From Cunninghamella blakesleeana (lineage: Eukaryota; Mucoromycota; Mucoromycetes; Mucorales; Cunninghamellaceae), in the NCBI GenBank assembly GCA_017871115.1, contig JAFCIZ010000010.1:337001-401000 (forward strand): a stretch of 64,000 nucleotides of DNA, given 5' to 3'. The notes below the pieces were generated by a model. That model was given only the letters and a program-made list of their open reading frames with translations. It searched no databases and was not told the origin of the DNA. Numbering within the stretch: position 1 is the stretch's first letter; each line of letters starts with the position of its first letter. The position numbers and the translations under genes are program-made. This document shows, one piece after another, positions 53,708-64,000 of this stretch.

Positions 53708-55829
53708 ATGATCTTATCAGATATAATGAATCAATCACAACCACAATCACAATCAACATCTAATTTTAAAAAAAATAAAAAACCTTTTCGATTAGTACTT
53801 GATGAGCCCGTTTTATTTATAGAAGATAAACCTGCTATGGTACGCGGAGAAGTCATTGCTAATATGTCTCATGAAACTCATATACAAGGTCCTATTGAAA
53901 TTGTTTTTGAAGCAATACAGATATTTTATCCTTGGGAAGGTAAGCTATCTAAAAAAAAAAGCAACAATTGTGTGATCTGGCTGAATTTAAAAAGTTTCCA
54001 TTTTAATGCCTTTTTTTATATCTCGCTCACTCACACTATTTTTTTTTTTCCCTCTCTCTCTTTATTATTTTATAGAAATTATGGGTGATCGATCACTTGT
54101 TAATCCTATTCAAACCAAACTTCAAGTAATTGAGCTTTCTTTATTACCACCAAATAGTCAAGGTATTATACCAGCTGGAATTCATCGATTTCCATTTGAA
54201 TTTCCTATCCCACCAACTTTACCACCAACTATTTCTATTCAAAACCGTTTATCTATTTTTTACAAATTGACAGCTAATTTAAAAAAAACACAACAACAAC
54301 CACAGCATAGTCATTTCAATATCCTCGATTGGGCAAAGCAATCTGTTAGTAAAAAGAAGATGACTGACGTATCTTATTTAAGATTAGTTCGTGCTATTGA
54401 AGGAACACCTGCAGCACCAGCTTTTATTTTACCAACTTCATCATCGCCTTCTTCTTCAGCTTTATCTTTATCCTCCTTAACTGGATCATCTGAATCTTTA
54501 TCATCACCATCTTTACCCGAAACACCCACCATAGAAAATAATAACAGTTATCAAGATTTATGGTCACAGTATAATAATCGACTTTCCATCGATGAACAAC
54601 ATGTTCAATTAGTCCATTCCTTTGGCGGTAGAACGGCCGATAATTTATCCAAACCATTACATGAATTAACTAAAGAAAAGGGCGTACGATATAAATTAAG
54701 TGTCGATCGAACAGCTATAGCTTTGGGAACCAGTGTCGGATTAGAAGTGGTATTACAACCTACACAAAAAAAAGTAAAAATCAAATCCATATACATGATC
54801 ATTGAAGAATCAAGAAAATATCAAATGAAAATTCCTCGTCAACGACATAAAAGCCATTCTTTTGAAACAAGACGTCATACAGAAGCGAAAAAAATGTTAT
54901 TGAAATGGGCTTATGCTTATCCAATTCCTGTGGATGATTGTGGTTATTGTTATACTAAAGGGTTAAAAATAGTTGGCGAAACAAAGAAAAATAAAACAGT
55001 ATTAGGGGATGCTTATTCTCATGGAATTCAGCATTGTCATACCTTACGTCAGTTGGAACAACCTCCCCATATACAGCAAAAATTAAGATTACCTTCTTCC
55101 TCGTCCTATACATCAACTACAGCAAGCAATAATAATACTAGTAATAATAATAATAATAATAATAGAAAATCAACAGTATTAGGAAAACATGATATTGCCA
55201 CCACCATCATATCTAATTTAACAGCACTTCAAACTCCACCATCATCTACATCAACCGCAGTTATGGATGATAAAGTATCTAATCCCGCCTCTGATGAAAA
55301 ATTATTAAATTTAAAAGTGTTGGATCATATTGTAGAATTAGGAGACTATTTTGATGGAAGATTCGTTTTACCAGTTCCACCTTGTGGAGGTTTATTAAAT
55401 CCATCCATGGACCATGAAGGTCTTAAAATTCAACATTGGTTAAAAATGATTGTGGTTTTAGAACAAGAAAATGATGACGGTACTCTTTCTTTGTTTGAAA
55501 TTGTCTTGGAATCGCCTATGCATATGTTGGATTGTCGTTTGGTATCCGATGATGAAAGACAAACCATTTTACCACCACCTCCAAGTTATAATGAAGAAGA
55601 TCGATTAACTCAATATGATACCTTTTGGGCTCAAAGAGAAAATATTACTACTATGGCTCAATGGGGGACTTGCCGAAGGCCTTGCCCTTGCCAAATTAAG
55701 CAATCTCTTGAAAATTCTCAACAACAACAAAAAGAAAAACAACAGCAAAAACAAAAGCAACAAGAAATGAAAAATAATAATAAAAAGATACCTCATGAAT
55801 TTGGTGCTCCTCCAGCTTATTCTCAATAA
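53708..55829 (+). CDS. Alpha-arrestin-like adaptor with PY motifs
   Basis: Two exons: 53708-53939 and 54076-55829; 661 residues (an internal start at 53726 is possible). The arrestin N domain is about 20-210: FRLVLDEPVLFIEDKPAMVRGEVI, then GIIPAGIHRFPFEFPIP and FYKLTANL. The arrestin C domain is about 280-540: VRYKLSVDRTAIALGTSV, KVKIKSIYMIIEES, then DGRFVLPVP, LKIQHWLKMIVVLE. Ser- and Asn-rich loops are inserted. The tail carries PPPPSY and, at the very end, PPAYSQ; PPxY motifs bind WW domains of Rsp5/NEDD4 ubiquitin ligases. Fungal alpha-arrestins (ART family) recruit Rsp5 to plasma-membrane transporters for endocytosis. The cargo cannot be told from sequence. The C-terminus also has a Gln/Lys-rich coiled stretch (~620-645). 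Confidence 0.92.
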
Positions 55830-56120
55830 ATAAAAAAAAAAATCATTGTGTATATTTCCCCTTTCCTTTCTTTCTCCCATTTTTCTCACTCCTATATAGT
55901 TTTTTTTATTTTTTTTATTCCATTCATTTATATATGTATTTTTTGAAACAACGAAAACTCCTTTTATGTACTATTATTACTATTATTATTCTTATTTTAC
56001 TTAGACTATTTAATATTTATTATTCACTTTTATTTTAAAATAAATTATATATCACTTTTATATTTGAAGATAATATACCTTTTATTTTTTTTTTTCATAT
56101 ATAATAAAGTGAAATATTTA

Positions 56121-56152
<32 letters not shown>

Positions 56153-57049
56153 CACCTTCTTCGTCATATAAAATAAAGCATCGTAAGAAAAAAAAAACTC
56201 TAAATAATAACTAAGACAACTAAAAATAGAAAATATCTATTTTTGCATAAATCAATAGATATTTAAATATAATTTTGACATGAGTTTTTATAATGTTGAG
56301 ACAGCTACCAACTTGATTTTCGAAAATGAAAAAAAGATGGTCATTTTTGATAGTCAATCTATTTTTTTAAGGAGTAACCGTATATTGATTTGATTTATTT
56401 TCATTATATATATGTTTTTTTTTGTAAAATAATCATTCTTATTCTCGAGAAAAACTTGACATATAATTGTTTAAATCATATAATAAAATTAATCAATTAA
56501 AAAAAAGAATATTTATTCTGTCATTGATAAAGTTTATATCTGTATTGGCAAAATTTTTTTTTTAATCTCAAGAAGTTAAATAATTTTATTTAATACTACG
56601 TCCTCTCTCCTTTTAATAAATAATACAAGTCACTCCAAGTCAATCCCCTTTTAAAGTTTTGATTTGAAGAGATGAAAGGAGAAACAGAACCATCTTTTTT
56701 TTTCTTTTTGTGTTATGAATATGGATGCTAAGAAAAAAGGGGCGGGTTTATAAAAAAAAAAAAAGACTATTACTGCTTTTTTTTTTTTTTTTGACATCAA
56801 GTAGTTGAAATAATTAAACTTGCTCCTGTTAATATATTATAAACTGGTTATTTTTCTCATCACTAAAGAGTATAGTTCCCCTTTTCATTATATTAGAAAG
56901 AGGTTCTACTCTCCTGAGCAATTCATTTTACATATGTATATATAAAGAGAAAAGAAGAAGAATAAAATGAATTTTTTCATCTCTTTCTTTTATTCTCTTT
57001 TTATTTTATTCCAAAAAATTCACCTACCTGCAATATAAATATATAAAAA
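55830..57049. other. Intergenic, nothing recognised
   Basis: 3' region of the arrestin gene, then A/T-rich sequence. A TATA-like TATGTATATATAAAG (about 56933-56947) lies ~105 bases before the small secreted-protein start and is a plausible promoter. Confidence 0.5.
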
Positions 57050-57322
57050 ATGATTGGCATTAAGACATTAACAATGGTTATTGGTTTATTTATGATAATG
57101 GCCATGATGATTACAACTACTGATGCTTTAGATAGAAGAACTTCACGCAAAAGAACTACACCTTTTGCTGTACGTCGAGGAATGGTCGAAGATGCTGCAA
57201 GATGTAACCTTTCATGTAATGATAATGAAGCCTGCCAAAATAGATGTAATGGTTCTGGGGTTCAAAAAATCCTTCTAAGTGTTTGTTATGAAGGTCAATG
57301 TTATTGTGGTTTTATGCCATAA
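57050..57322 (+). CDS. Small secreted cysteine-rich peptide, defensin-like (CS-alpha-beta pattern)
   Basis: 90 residues, single exon. The hydrophobic signal peptide is about 1-26 (ending TTTDA). A short basic pro-region contains Lys-Arg and Arg-Arg sites; the last, VRRG (~41-44), is a good Kex2-type cleavage point just before the cysteine-rich part. The predicted mature part has seven cysteines: C-x3-C-x5-C-x3-C-x11-C-x4-C-x-C, the last reading CYEGQCYC. The C-x3-C ... C-x-C core with preceding Gly is the cysteine-stabilised alpha-beta signature of defensin-type peptides; one cysteine is unpaired in the standard six-cysteine scheme. The likely role is antimicrobial or signalling. Target and activity are unknown. 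Confidence 0.75.
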   Translation: MIGIKTLTMVIGLFMIMAMMITTTDALDRRTSRKRTTPFAVRRGMVEDAARCNLSCNDNEACQNRCNGSGVQKILLSVCYEGQCYCGFMP

Positions 57323-57708
57323 AAGTCAAGTCATGTAATCTTTCTCTCTCTCTCACTCTCTCTTTCTCTTTTTAAAATCTATTTTATTATTATGTGTGAA
57401 TATTATAATTTCTTTTTTTAATTCTTTAATATTGTTCCTATTCCCTTAAATTTTTCTTTTTTTTTCGTTTTTCCTTTTTTTTTTTATATATCTTTATTAT
57501 TACTATCCATTTTTAAATTATGAAAATAAATTTAATTTTACAAGTATGGAACCGAAAATGGTAGCACGTACGGAGTTTTAATAACATGTCAATTTTTTTA
57601 GTTTTAAAGGCTTTTTTTTTGTTATGATACTTTTTTCCTTTTTTTTTTTTTTAATACTTGATAATAATAATAATAATAACAATACAATTATTATTTATAT
57701 AAATATAT
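57323..57708. other. Intergenic between small secreted peptide and MYG1
   Basis: A CT-rich stretch follows the peptide stop (57340-57375), then T runs. No gene. Confidence 0.5.
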
Positions 57709-59415
57709 ATGTCAACAATCATGTCAGCTGTATCAAAAGTTATTGGAACACATAGTGGTCATTTTCATTGGTAAAATAGAGTTAAATCTTTTATTATAAA
57801 AAGATCTTTTTCCAACTTTTGATCTATATTTTTTATTTATTATTATTACTATTATTTTATTAGTGACGAAGCTTTAGCTGTATGGATGTTAAAACAAACT
57901 CCTTTGTTTAATCAAGCCAGTTTAATTCGTACGCGTGATGCTAATAAATTAAACGAATGTTCCGTTGTTGTAGATGTAGGCGGTGTTTATGATCCTTCCC
58001 AACATCGTTATGATCATCACCAAGTAAGTTTATGCAAATAAAATAAAACTCGTAATTTTTTTTTTATATTATGGAAAATACTTATATTATTATTTTAGCG
58101 TGGCTTTTTTGAAACTTTTGACGACAAGCATGAAACCAAATTAAGTTCTGCAGGTTTAGTTTACAAGTAATAATAATATAGAAAGGATAAAATGAATAGA
58201 TAAATCAATCTACATTCACTTGCTCACCTCTCCTATTTTTTATTATTTTTGTTTTAAAATAGACATTTTGGTCGTGAAGTGATTCAAAGTATTGTAGGAG
58301 AAACCAAACATTTAGAAACTATTTTCCAAAAGACTTATAATGTAATAAAAATATGTATAAAAAGAGAAAGAAAAAGGATGAAAGAAAGGAGTTGTAGTGA
58401 TTTTAACTGATCAACCATGACTATTATTGTATTTTTTTTTAATAGGGTTTTATTGAATCATTGGATGCTCATGATAATGGTATTAGTGCTTATCCTAACA
58501 ATTTAACACCTTTATTCAAAGAAAGCCCTACAAGTTTACCATCTCGTGTTGGACAAAAGAACCCTGATTGGAATGAAGAATTGACTGATGCTGAAATTGA
58601 TGTAAGGGGAAAGATAGAGGATAGGAAAAAGGAAGAAAAAAGCAACAGCACATATACTTTTACATGTGTATATATAAACCCTATCTAATCTACATATTCT
58701 TCCTATCATTTTATTATTATTATATAGGCTAGATTTATCGAAGCATCCAATATGGCAGGTAGTGAATTAACCAATTATATTCAAAACCTTAACAAAGCAT
58801 GGCTCCCAGCACGTACATTAGTGGTCGAAGCTTTAGAGAAACGCTTTGATGTAAATGGTTCAGGTCAAGTAATTGCTTTAGAACGTAGTTGTCCTTGGAA
58901 AGAACATTTAATGGATTTAGAAAAGGAACAACATATTAAGGATCCTATTTTATATGTTTTATACCCTGAAAGTTCTGTTGATGGAAACTGGCGTATTCAA
59001 TGTGTACCTACTCGTCCCGAAGGATTTGAAAATCGTAAAGGGTTACCTGAAAAGTAAGTTTTTTTTTAAATGTATATATCAGAGAGTGAGAATGGAAAAA
59101 AAAAAAAAAAATGAATGGGAATATTATTTTTATTAAACATACACACTCTTTTTTTTTTTTTCCTTCTTTTTTTCCATTTTTATTTTTATTTAAATCTAGT
59201 TGGAGAGGTTATAGAGATGAAGAATTAAGTAAAATTTCTAATATTGAAGGATGTATCTTTGTTCATGCTGCTGGGTAAGAATTATATATAAATATTTTGA
59301 GAGTATATATAAATATATAAATATTAACATCTTTTTTTTTTTTTATAGGTTCATTGGTGGAAATAAAAGTCGTCAAGGTGTTTATGAAATGGCCAAGCAA
59401 GCTATTGAAGCATAA
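57709..59415 (+). CDS. MYG1: MYG1 exonuclease (UPF0160 family)
   Basis: Eight exons: 57709-57770, 57864-58023, 58099-58166, 58263-58341, 58446-58601, 58728-59053, 59200-59274, 59349-59415; 330 residues (yeast homologue about 338). MYG1 is a 3'-5' RNA exonuclease of the DHH-like class acting in nucleus/nucleolus and mitochondria. Catalytic and family motifs are visible: GTHSGHFHCDEALAVWML (~13-30), VVVDVGGVYDPSQHRYDHHQ, RGFFETF, KLSSAGLVYKHFG, SLDAHDNGISAYP, LERSCPWKEHL, VPTRPEGFENRKGLPE, WRGYRDEEL, CIFVHAAGFIGGNKSRQG. All junctions are GT-AG and restore these motifs. A second ATG at 57721 is possible as start; the longer N-terminus might aid mitochondrial targeting. Confidence 0.96.
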
Positions 59416-60689
59416 TGTATATATATATATATATACATACATTTCAACTATTTGTTTTAATAAAAAAAGAATCTTCTAATTTGATATAGTGATAACTTGA
59501 TAAGGAAATTAATATTCTAGACATTTCTTTATCATTTCTTTTTATTTTAAAAATGATGTCAACTTGGAGAAAGAGGATATTCAAAAGCAAAAAGGTTCTA
59601 TAGAAAAAAATTAATAAATAAAAAACGGACCAAGAACTCCGAGTTAATTTTGGTGATGATCCGATAATATACTCTATTATTTCTAAATAGGTTTCATTTT
59701 ATTTCTAAATAGATGATACCTCATAGTCATCGTTTCTTTAAATGGAATAGATTTATAACAAACAATGACATATAATATATATTTATATATACAAAGCACA
59801 GATCATGCCATGTTTAACCTTTTTTTAAAATGATGTCATTTTAACTATTAAAAAAAAAGGTATATATATCTAGCTATCTCCTGATTTTTATATATAAAAA
59901 ATATATAGAAGGAACAGTATTTATTACATTTTATATATTTATTTATTTTTCTTTGATTTCCACAGTTTGTTGATTTCCATTTTTGATGAAATATCCCACT
60001 TGGTGGAACCAATTATTTTTTCAAGAACGGATAAATATTTAAATATAAAAAAAGAGAATGTATTATCAAGCAAAAGCCATAATTAGAAAATGTGGCGAAA
60101 TGAATAATTTATATACTTGTGGATTCCTCACGTGATATATATTCTATAATTCCGAATCTATTTACTAAACTAATGCTAATAGTCTACACAAGTATACTAT
60201 ATTTTTGCATGGATTATCTTTTTTAGACCCAGCTTATTATTTCTTTTATTATATGTTCCATAGATATGGGGTTTTTTTTTATTCATTATTTTTTTCAAGT
60301 ATAGTAATAAATTGATATTAAAAAGTTTATCATTATTATTTTAATATTAATAATGTAAATCTTTTTATTTTTTTAAAAAAAAAGATTGAAAAACGAAACC
60401 AAGTTTCAAAATAAAAAGAAAAGAAAAAAAAAAACCCATTTTATATTCAACTCCGTTAAGAAAATCTTTTTTCTTGATCGGGAGCATTCGCTTGCATTGT
60501 TTACGGATGAATAGTAGAGGAGGGAAAAAAAAAAAAAATTCAAATTCAGAGTCGTTCCATTTTTCTTTTTTTTATATAAACTTTTTTTCTTTTTTTTTCT
60601 CTTTTTCACTTGCTCTTTTTCCTTTTTATTTTTAATAATTTATAATAATACATACATACATACATACATACATACATACATAAATATTA
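59416..60689. other. Intergenic, nothing recognised
   Basis: 3' UTR of MYG1, then A/T-rich sequence with a pyrimidine-rich leader (60557-60630) and a (CATA)n tract before the SAP gene. No coding frame is supported. Confidence 0.5.
60650..60682 (+). repeat. (CATA)n tract in 5' leader of SAP-domain gene
   Basis: Eight CATA units in the sense strand, ending about 8 bases before the ATG at 60690. Confidence 0.9.
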
Positions 60690-62121
60690 ATGTTTATTAG
60701 TCAACCATTTGAACGTAGATTAGCACAAGATGAATATCCTTATTCATCTTCATTACCAACCATGGATCATGGTTATTCTTTATTAACTAGTTCATTTCAC
60801 CCTCCTCCTACTACATCGATTGATGATACTTTTTTACCATCATCATCTAATCCTCTTTTTATGGATGAAAATGAATGGTTTACTTATCCTAATCAAGAAG
60901 AAAATGATGTAAATTTATTTCCAACTACCACTACTACAACTATGAATAATAATAATAATAATAATAATGTAACTTCACCAATGCCATCATCATCATCGGT
61001 AATTTAAAAAAAAATAAAAAATAGTACAATAGAATATATATATAGATAAAAATTTATTCATGCTAAAAAAAAAAAAAAAAAAAAACTATATTTATTTATA
61101 GATACCACCTTTAACAAGTAATTATTCACCCCAATCCGAATTATCGTCTATGGTTTCACCACAACTTTCTTTAGATACAATGCAAACTATGATTCAACCA
61201 TCTTCATCATCTACTTCACAACAACAACAACCACAAGAGGAAGAAAAAGAAAAGGATGTTTTTCATTACATTATGATGCAACAACAAAATAATAATTTAC
61301 ATGATCATCAAGATAAAATGGTTCCAACAAAAGGTCATCGACGTAGAAGATCATCATCTGTCCCATCGTTATTCCATAGTATTAAAAAACATATACCAAT
61401 GTCTCCCGTTTACGATACAAACCAAGACCCATTGTATGTACCACCTTTACCTCAACCTTCAAACATTAACTCATCAAATTCTACTTCACCTTATTTAATT
61501 TATTACCCACATTATCCACATCCAACACACCATCATCATCAATATGATCCTGCTACTACAAATAATAATAATAATAATATAATGATGATGAATAACAATG
61601 CAAATGCAACAATGAAAAAGCCATTACCTATAAAAATCAAAAGACATTCCCCACCAATGAAACAAACCACATCCACGCCTTTAAATCAACAACAATTAGA
61701 TGAAAAATTGTTAAGAATTAATTTTAATGATGTTACGGTTGCTGAGTTAAAGGATTACCTGAGAGAAAGAAATTTATCAGTGGCTGGTAGAAAAGCCGAA
61801 TTGACCAATCGTTTATATAAAGAAAAACAACGTATAGCTTTACTTCAAACTCAAAAAAATAAAGAAAACCAAGAAGAAAAAGAACAACAGGAAAAAGAAA
61901 TTAAAATGAAACACACTGATATTAAAGAACAAAACCCACATCATCTTTATCCTATAGTTCCATCTCAACAACAACAACAGCAACAGCAACAACAACATTC
62001 TCCTATTGCTTCACCTCATATTCATCATTTAACAAATCAAATTAATCATCTTGCATTTCAATCACCTTCTCCTCTTCAAAGCGAACTTCCTTCACCTACT
62101 TGTACAGCTACATCTATTGAC

Positions 62122-62160
<39 letters not shown>

Positions 62161-62280
62161 CAACAGCCACCACCATCACAACAATTTATATTTTCATTTG
62201 ATGATCATATGTATCCTCATCCTTCATCATCATCATGGTCTAATCAAGAAGATTTAAATATGTTTCAATATTTAAACTAA
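60690..62280 (+). CDS. SAP-domain protein with Gln/Asn-rich regions
   Basis: Two exons: 60690-60998 and 61102-62280; 495 residues. The only clear domain is SAP (~ residues 297-335: NFNDVTVAELKDYLRERNLS, then VAGRKAELTNRLY), a helix-extended-loop-helix that binds A/T-rich DNA and is found in MRTF-like coactivators, PIAS and Tho1-type proteins. It is followed by a long charged helix rich in Glu/Lys/Gln (probable coiled coil). The rest is low complexity: Ser/Pro/Thr, poly-Asn and two poly-Gln runs (CAA/CAG tracts near 61967-61996 and 62123-62166). RRRRSSSVP (~170) is a possible phosphorylation and nuclear-localisation spot. A nuclear regulator or coactivator is likely; no specific family was assigned. 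Confidence 0.85.
62123..62166 (+). repeat. Poly-Gln CAG/CAA tract in SAP gene
   Basis: About fifteen glutamine codons, the first part pure CAG and the rest CAA, a likely length-variable site. Confidence 0.9.
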
Positions 62281-62414
62281 AAGAAAAGCTTCATTAATCA
62301 TCATCATTATCATTTCATTATTATGTACATTGTTTTTTTTATTTTTTTATTTTTATTAATAATATTTCCCTTTTTTTTTTTTTTTTTTCTATCATTCATT
62401 AGTATAATAGTTTC

Positions 62415-62447
<33 letters not shown>

Positions 62448-63743
62448 TTATATAAGTATATTTTATTTTTATTTTTATTTTTAATATGTATTTTATTAAA
62501 TAAATAATATATTATCATCATTATTATTACATAAAAAAAAAAGGCCAATCTGGATGATTCCTTTTTAAGTTATCAAAAGAAATAAAATTTTAGTTTTTTT
62601 AATTCATTTCAAATATGTTTAGAATGCTGCATAATATTTTTTATCTCAAGATTTTATTTTTTTTCGGCACCAAAACAGAAATATCCGCCCACTTTTTTGT
62701 TTTTGTTTTTTTTTGGGGGGGGGGGAGGACAAGTTTGAGTTTGAATCGGTTTACTTTTTTAAAGAGTTGTGATGAATTGAATTTCGTTATTATTATCCTT
62801 AAAATATTAATTACATATATATATAAAATTCATTTATAAAAGTTTTTTTTATGACCTCGACCTTGATCTTTCGGCTTGAACCATCTGAATGATTTCAATG
62901 CATAGAGAATTGCCATATTAAGTTAGACTCCTGTTTTCCATCTTTTTTCCAACTCTATAATAAAAATGAATATTTTAATAATGGGTATGAAAAAAAGGGA
63001 GAGAGAGAGAGCGAGTGAGAGAGGGGCGGGGAGAACAGGGGGAAAGAGAAAGGAAGGGGAGTAAAAAGGAAAATTAGAATTGCCATATTTTATATATGTA
63101 TATATATTTTTTTTTTCATTGTTATTTAGAATCGAGAAGACTATAGTTTTTTTATACTACATTCTCTATTTATTTATTCATTGTTTTTTATTATATTCAT
63201 TCCATACTTTCTAATCATCCAAGAAAACTTTAATCTCGTTTAATAGGAAAAGGCGGACTTTTTATTAACCTTTTTTTATTATTGAAGGCCACGTTTTTTT
63301 TTAACCTAAGCCTAATTTGGTTTAAACCGCTTTAACGGAATTGTATTGTATTTTTTTTGCTACGCATGTTATTTAAGGAGGTGACTTTTTTTTTTTTTTT
63401 TTTTTTTTTTTATAAAAGAAAATAAATAAAAACATTCAACATTGACAAAAAAAAACTTTAAAGAGAGAGAGAGAAAAAAAAAAAAAAGAGAGAAAGTGAG
63501 AAAGAGAGTGAGAGAGTGAGAGAGACACTATGAATAGAAACAATATGTCAAAAATTAATTCATTGTTTAAAAAAAAAAAAAATTGTGTTCAAACTTTCTT
63601 TTTTTCAAAAAAAGAAAATGATAAGAATGTTATTTTTATTATTTTTAATATTATTATAACTATGATTATTGCAATAAAAGGAAAAAAAAAAAAGAAAAGA
63701 GAAAAAAAGCAAATGTAAGGGAAAGGAAAGGGAAAGAAAATGA
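62281..63743. other. Intergenic between convergent genes
   Basis: Contains (TA)n and T runs, an 11-base G run at 62715-62725 (unusual in this A/T-rich DNA), and GA-rich purine tracts at 62998-63060 and 63461-63525. A 62-codon frame at 63530 is Lys/Ile-driven and not called. Confidence 0.5.
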
Positions 63744-64000
63744 TCAAGTTGCAGAAAAGCGTTGTTTTTTAGTTAAGGTTGAATCATAAGTAGGAAATTC
63801 ATGTTTTATATTGTCTACATAAGGATGATGATGATGGTGAGGGGGAGGAGGACGATTCATGGATGGATGAGTATTGGGAGGCCATTGGAAAGCATGCTGT
63901 TGTTGTTGTTGTTGATTAGGATGATGATGATGTGATGGAGGTAGAGGTATAGAAGTAGGAGGCAGTTGATGAGAGGTTGAATTGGAAGTTTGTTGCTGTT
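63744..64000 (-). CDS. C-terminal end of a His/Pro/Gln-rich protein (partial, runs off window)
   Basis: On the minus strand one frame is open from the window edge to a TGA at 63744-63746, 85 codons. It has codon use and composition like the Gln/Pro/His-rich regulator tails elsewhere here: poly-Gln, PPSHHHHP, MNRPPPPHHHHHPY, then a less biased end (FPTYDSTLTKKQRFSAT). The composition suggests the tail of a transcription factor or other nuclear regulator; the conserved part lies beyond the window. The frame enters at position 64000 without a start. Confidence 0.7.
   Translation of the reverse strand, partial: QQQTSNSTSHQLPPTSIPLPPSHHHHPNQQQQQQHAFQWPPNTHPSMNRPPPPHHHHHPYVDNIKHEFPTYDSTLTKKQRFSAT

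Noticed and set aside
63530..63718. 62-codon ORF near the window end
   Set aside because: Lys/Ile/Asn-driven composition, no features, and it lies in purine-rich intergenic DNA.

Overview
The window is nuclear DNA of a very AT-rich, intron-rich early-diverging fungus. Genes carry many short introns (GTAAGT-like donors, TAG acceptors) and are separated by A/T homopolymers. The gene set mixes fungal-only families (KCH-type K+ channel, Crz1-like zinc finger, PY-motif alpha-arrestin) with genes lost from many ascomycetes, notably the U11/U12-35K minor-spliceosome protein. This, with the F-box/LRR copies and HNH genes, suggests Mucoromycota (Mucorales or a relative). That placement is inference; no rRNA is present.

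Layout: 1.7-5.9 kb, tandem F-box/LRR genes, the second broken by a nonsense codon. 6.5-14.1 kb, housekeeping genes: bystin/ENP1 and SNRNP35 (minus strand), eIF1A and a SAM methyltransferase (plus strand). 16.3-19.8 kb, Crz1-like C2H2 factor and KCH-type channel. 20.8-21.5 kb, secreted CAP/PR-1 protein. 22.9-30.0 kb, the most unusual segment: a 550-aa protein of four tandem NUMOD/HNH-like modules transcribed divergently from a 15-exon, 1151-aa topoisomerase II-like protein that has lost its ATPase, TOPRIM and tyrosine active-site residues while staying in frame. 30.6-37.2 kb, a second CAP protein, TMEM18, DNAJC3-like co-chaperone, an unknown protein and a Med15-like KIX protein. 37.36 kb, tRNA-Ile(AAU).

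37.6-46.3 kb is a young, complete Ty3/gypsy-type element in minus orientation: near-identical 777/778-bp LTRs, 4-bp target duplication, and a primer-binding site complementary to the 3' end of the neighbouring tRNA-Ile type. It has a canonical -1 slippery heptamer at the gag stop, a separate integrase ORF behind a repeat-containing gap, and an extra ORF that runs through the polypurine tract into the LTR. It sits among older LTR pieces, one a solo LTR with its own 4-bp duplication.

48.3-64 kb: a PD-(D/E)XK-like protein, a tiny zinc-finger protein, a 3.2-kb gene-poor stretch, an alpha-arrestin with PY motifs, a secreted defensin-like cysteine-rich peptide, MYG1, a SAP-domain protein, and the 3' end of a gene leaving the window on the minus strand.

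The spliced gene models were built by hand from the sequence. Exon sums were checked to be divisible by three, and junction residues were checked against family patterns where I know the family.
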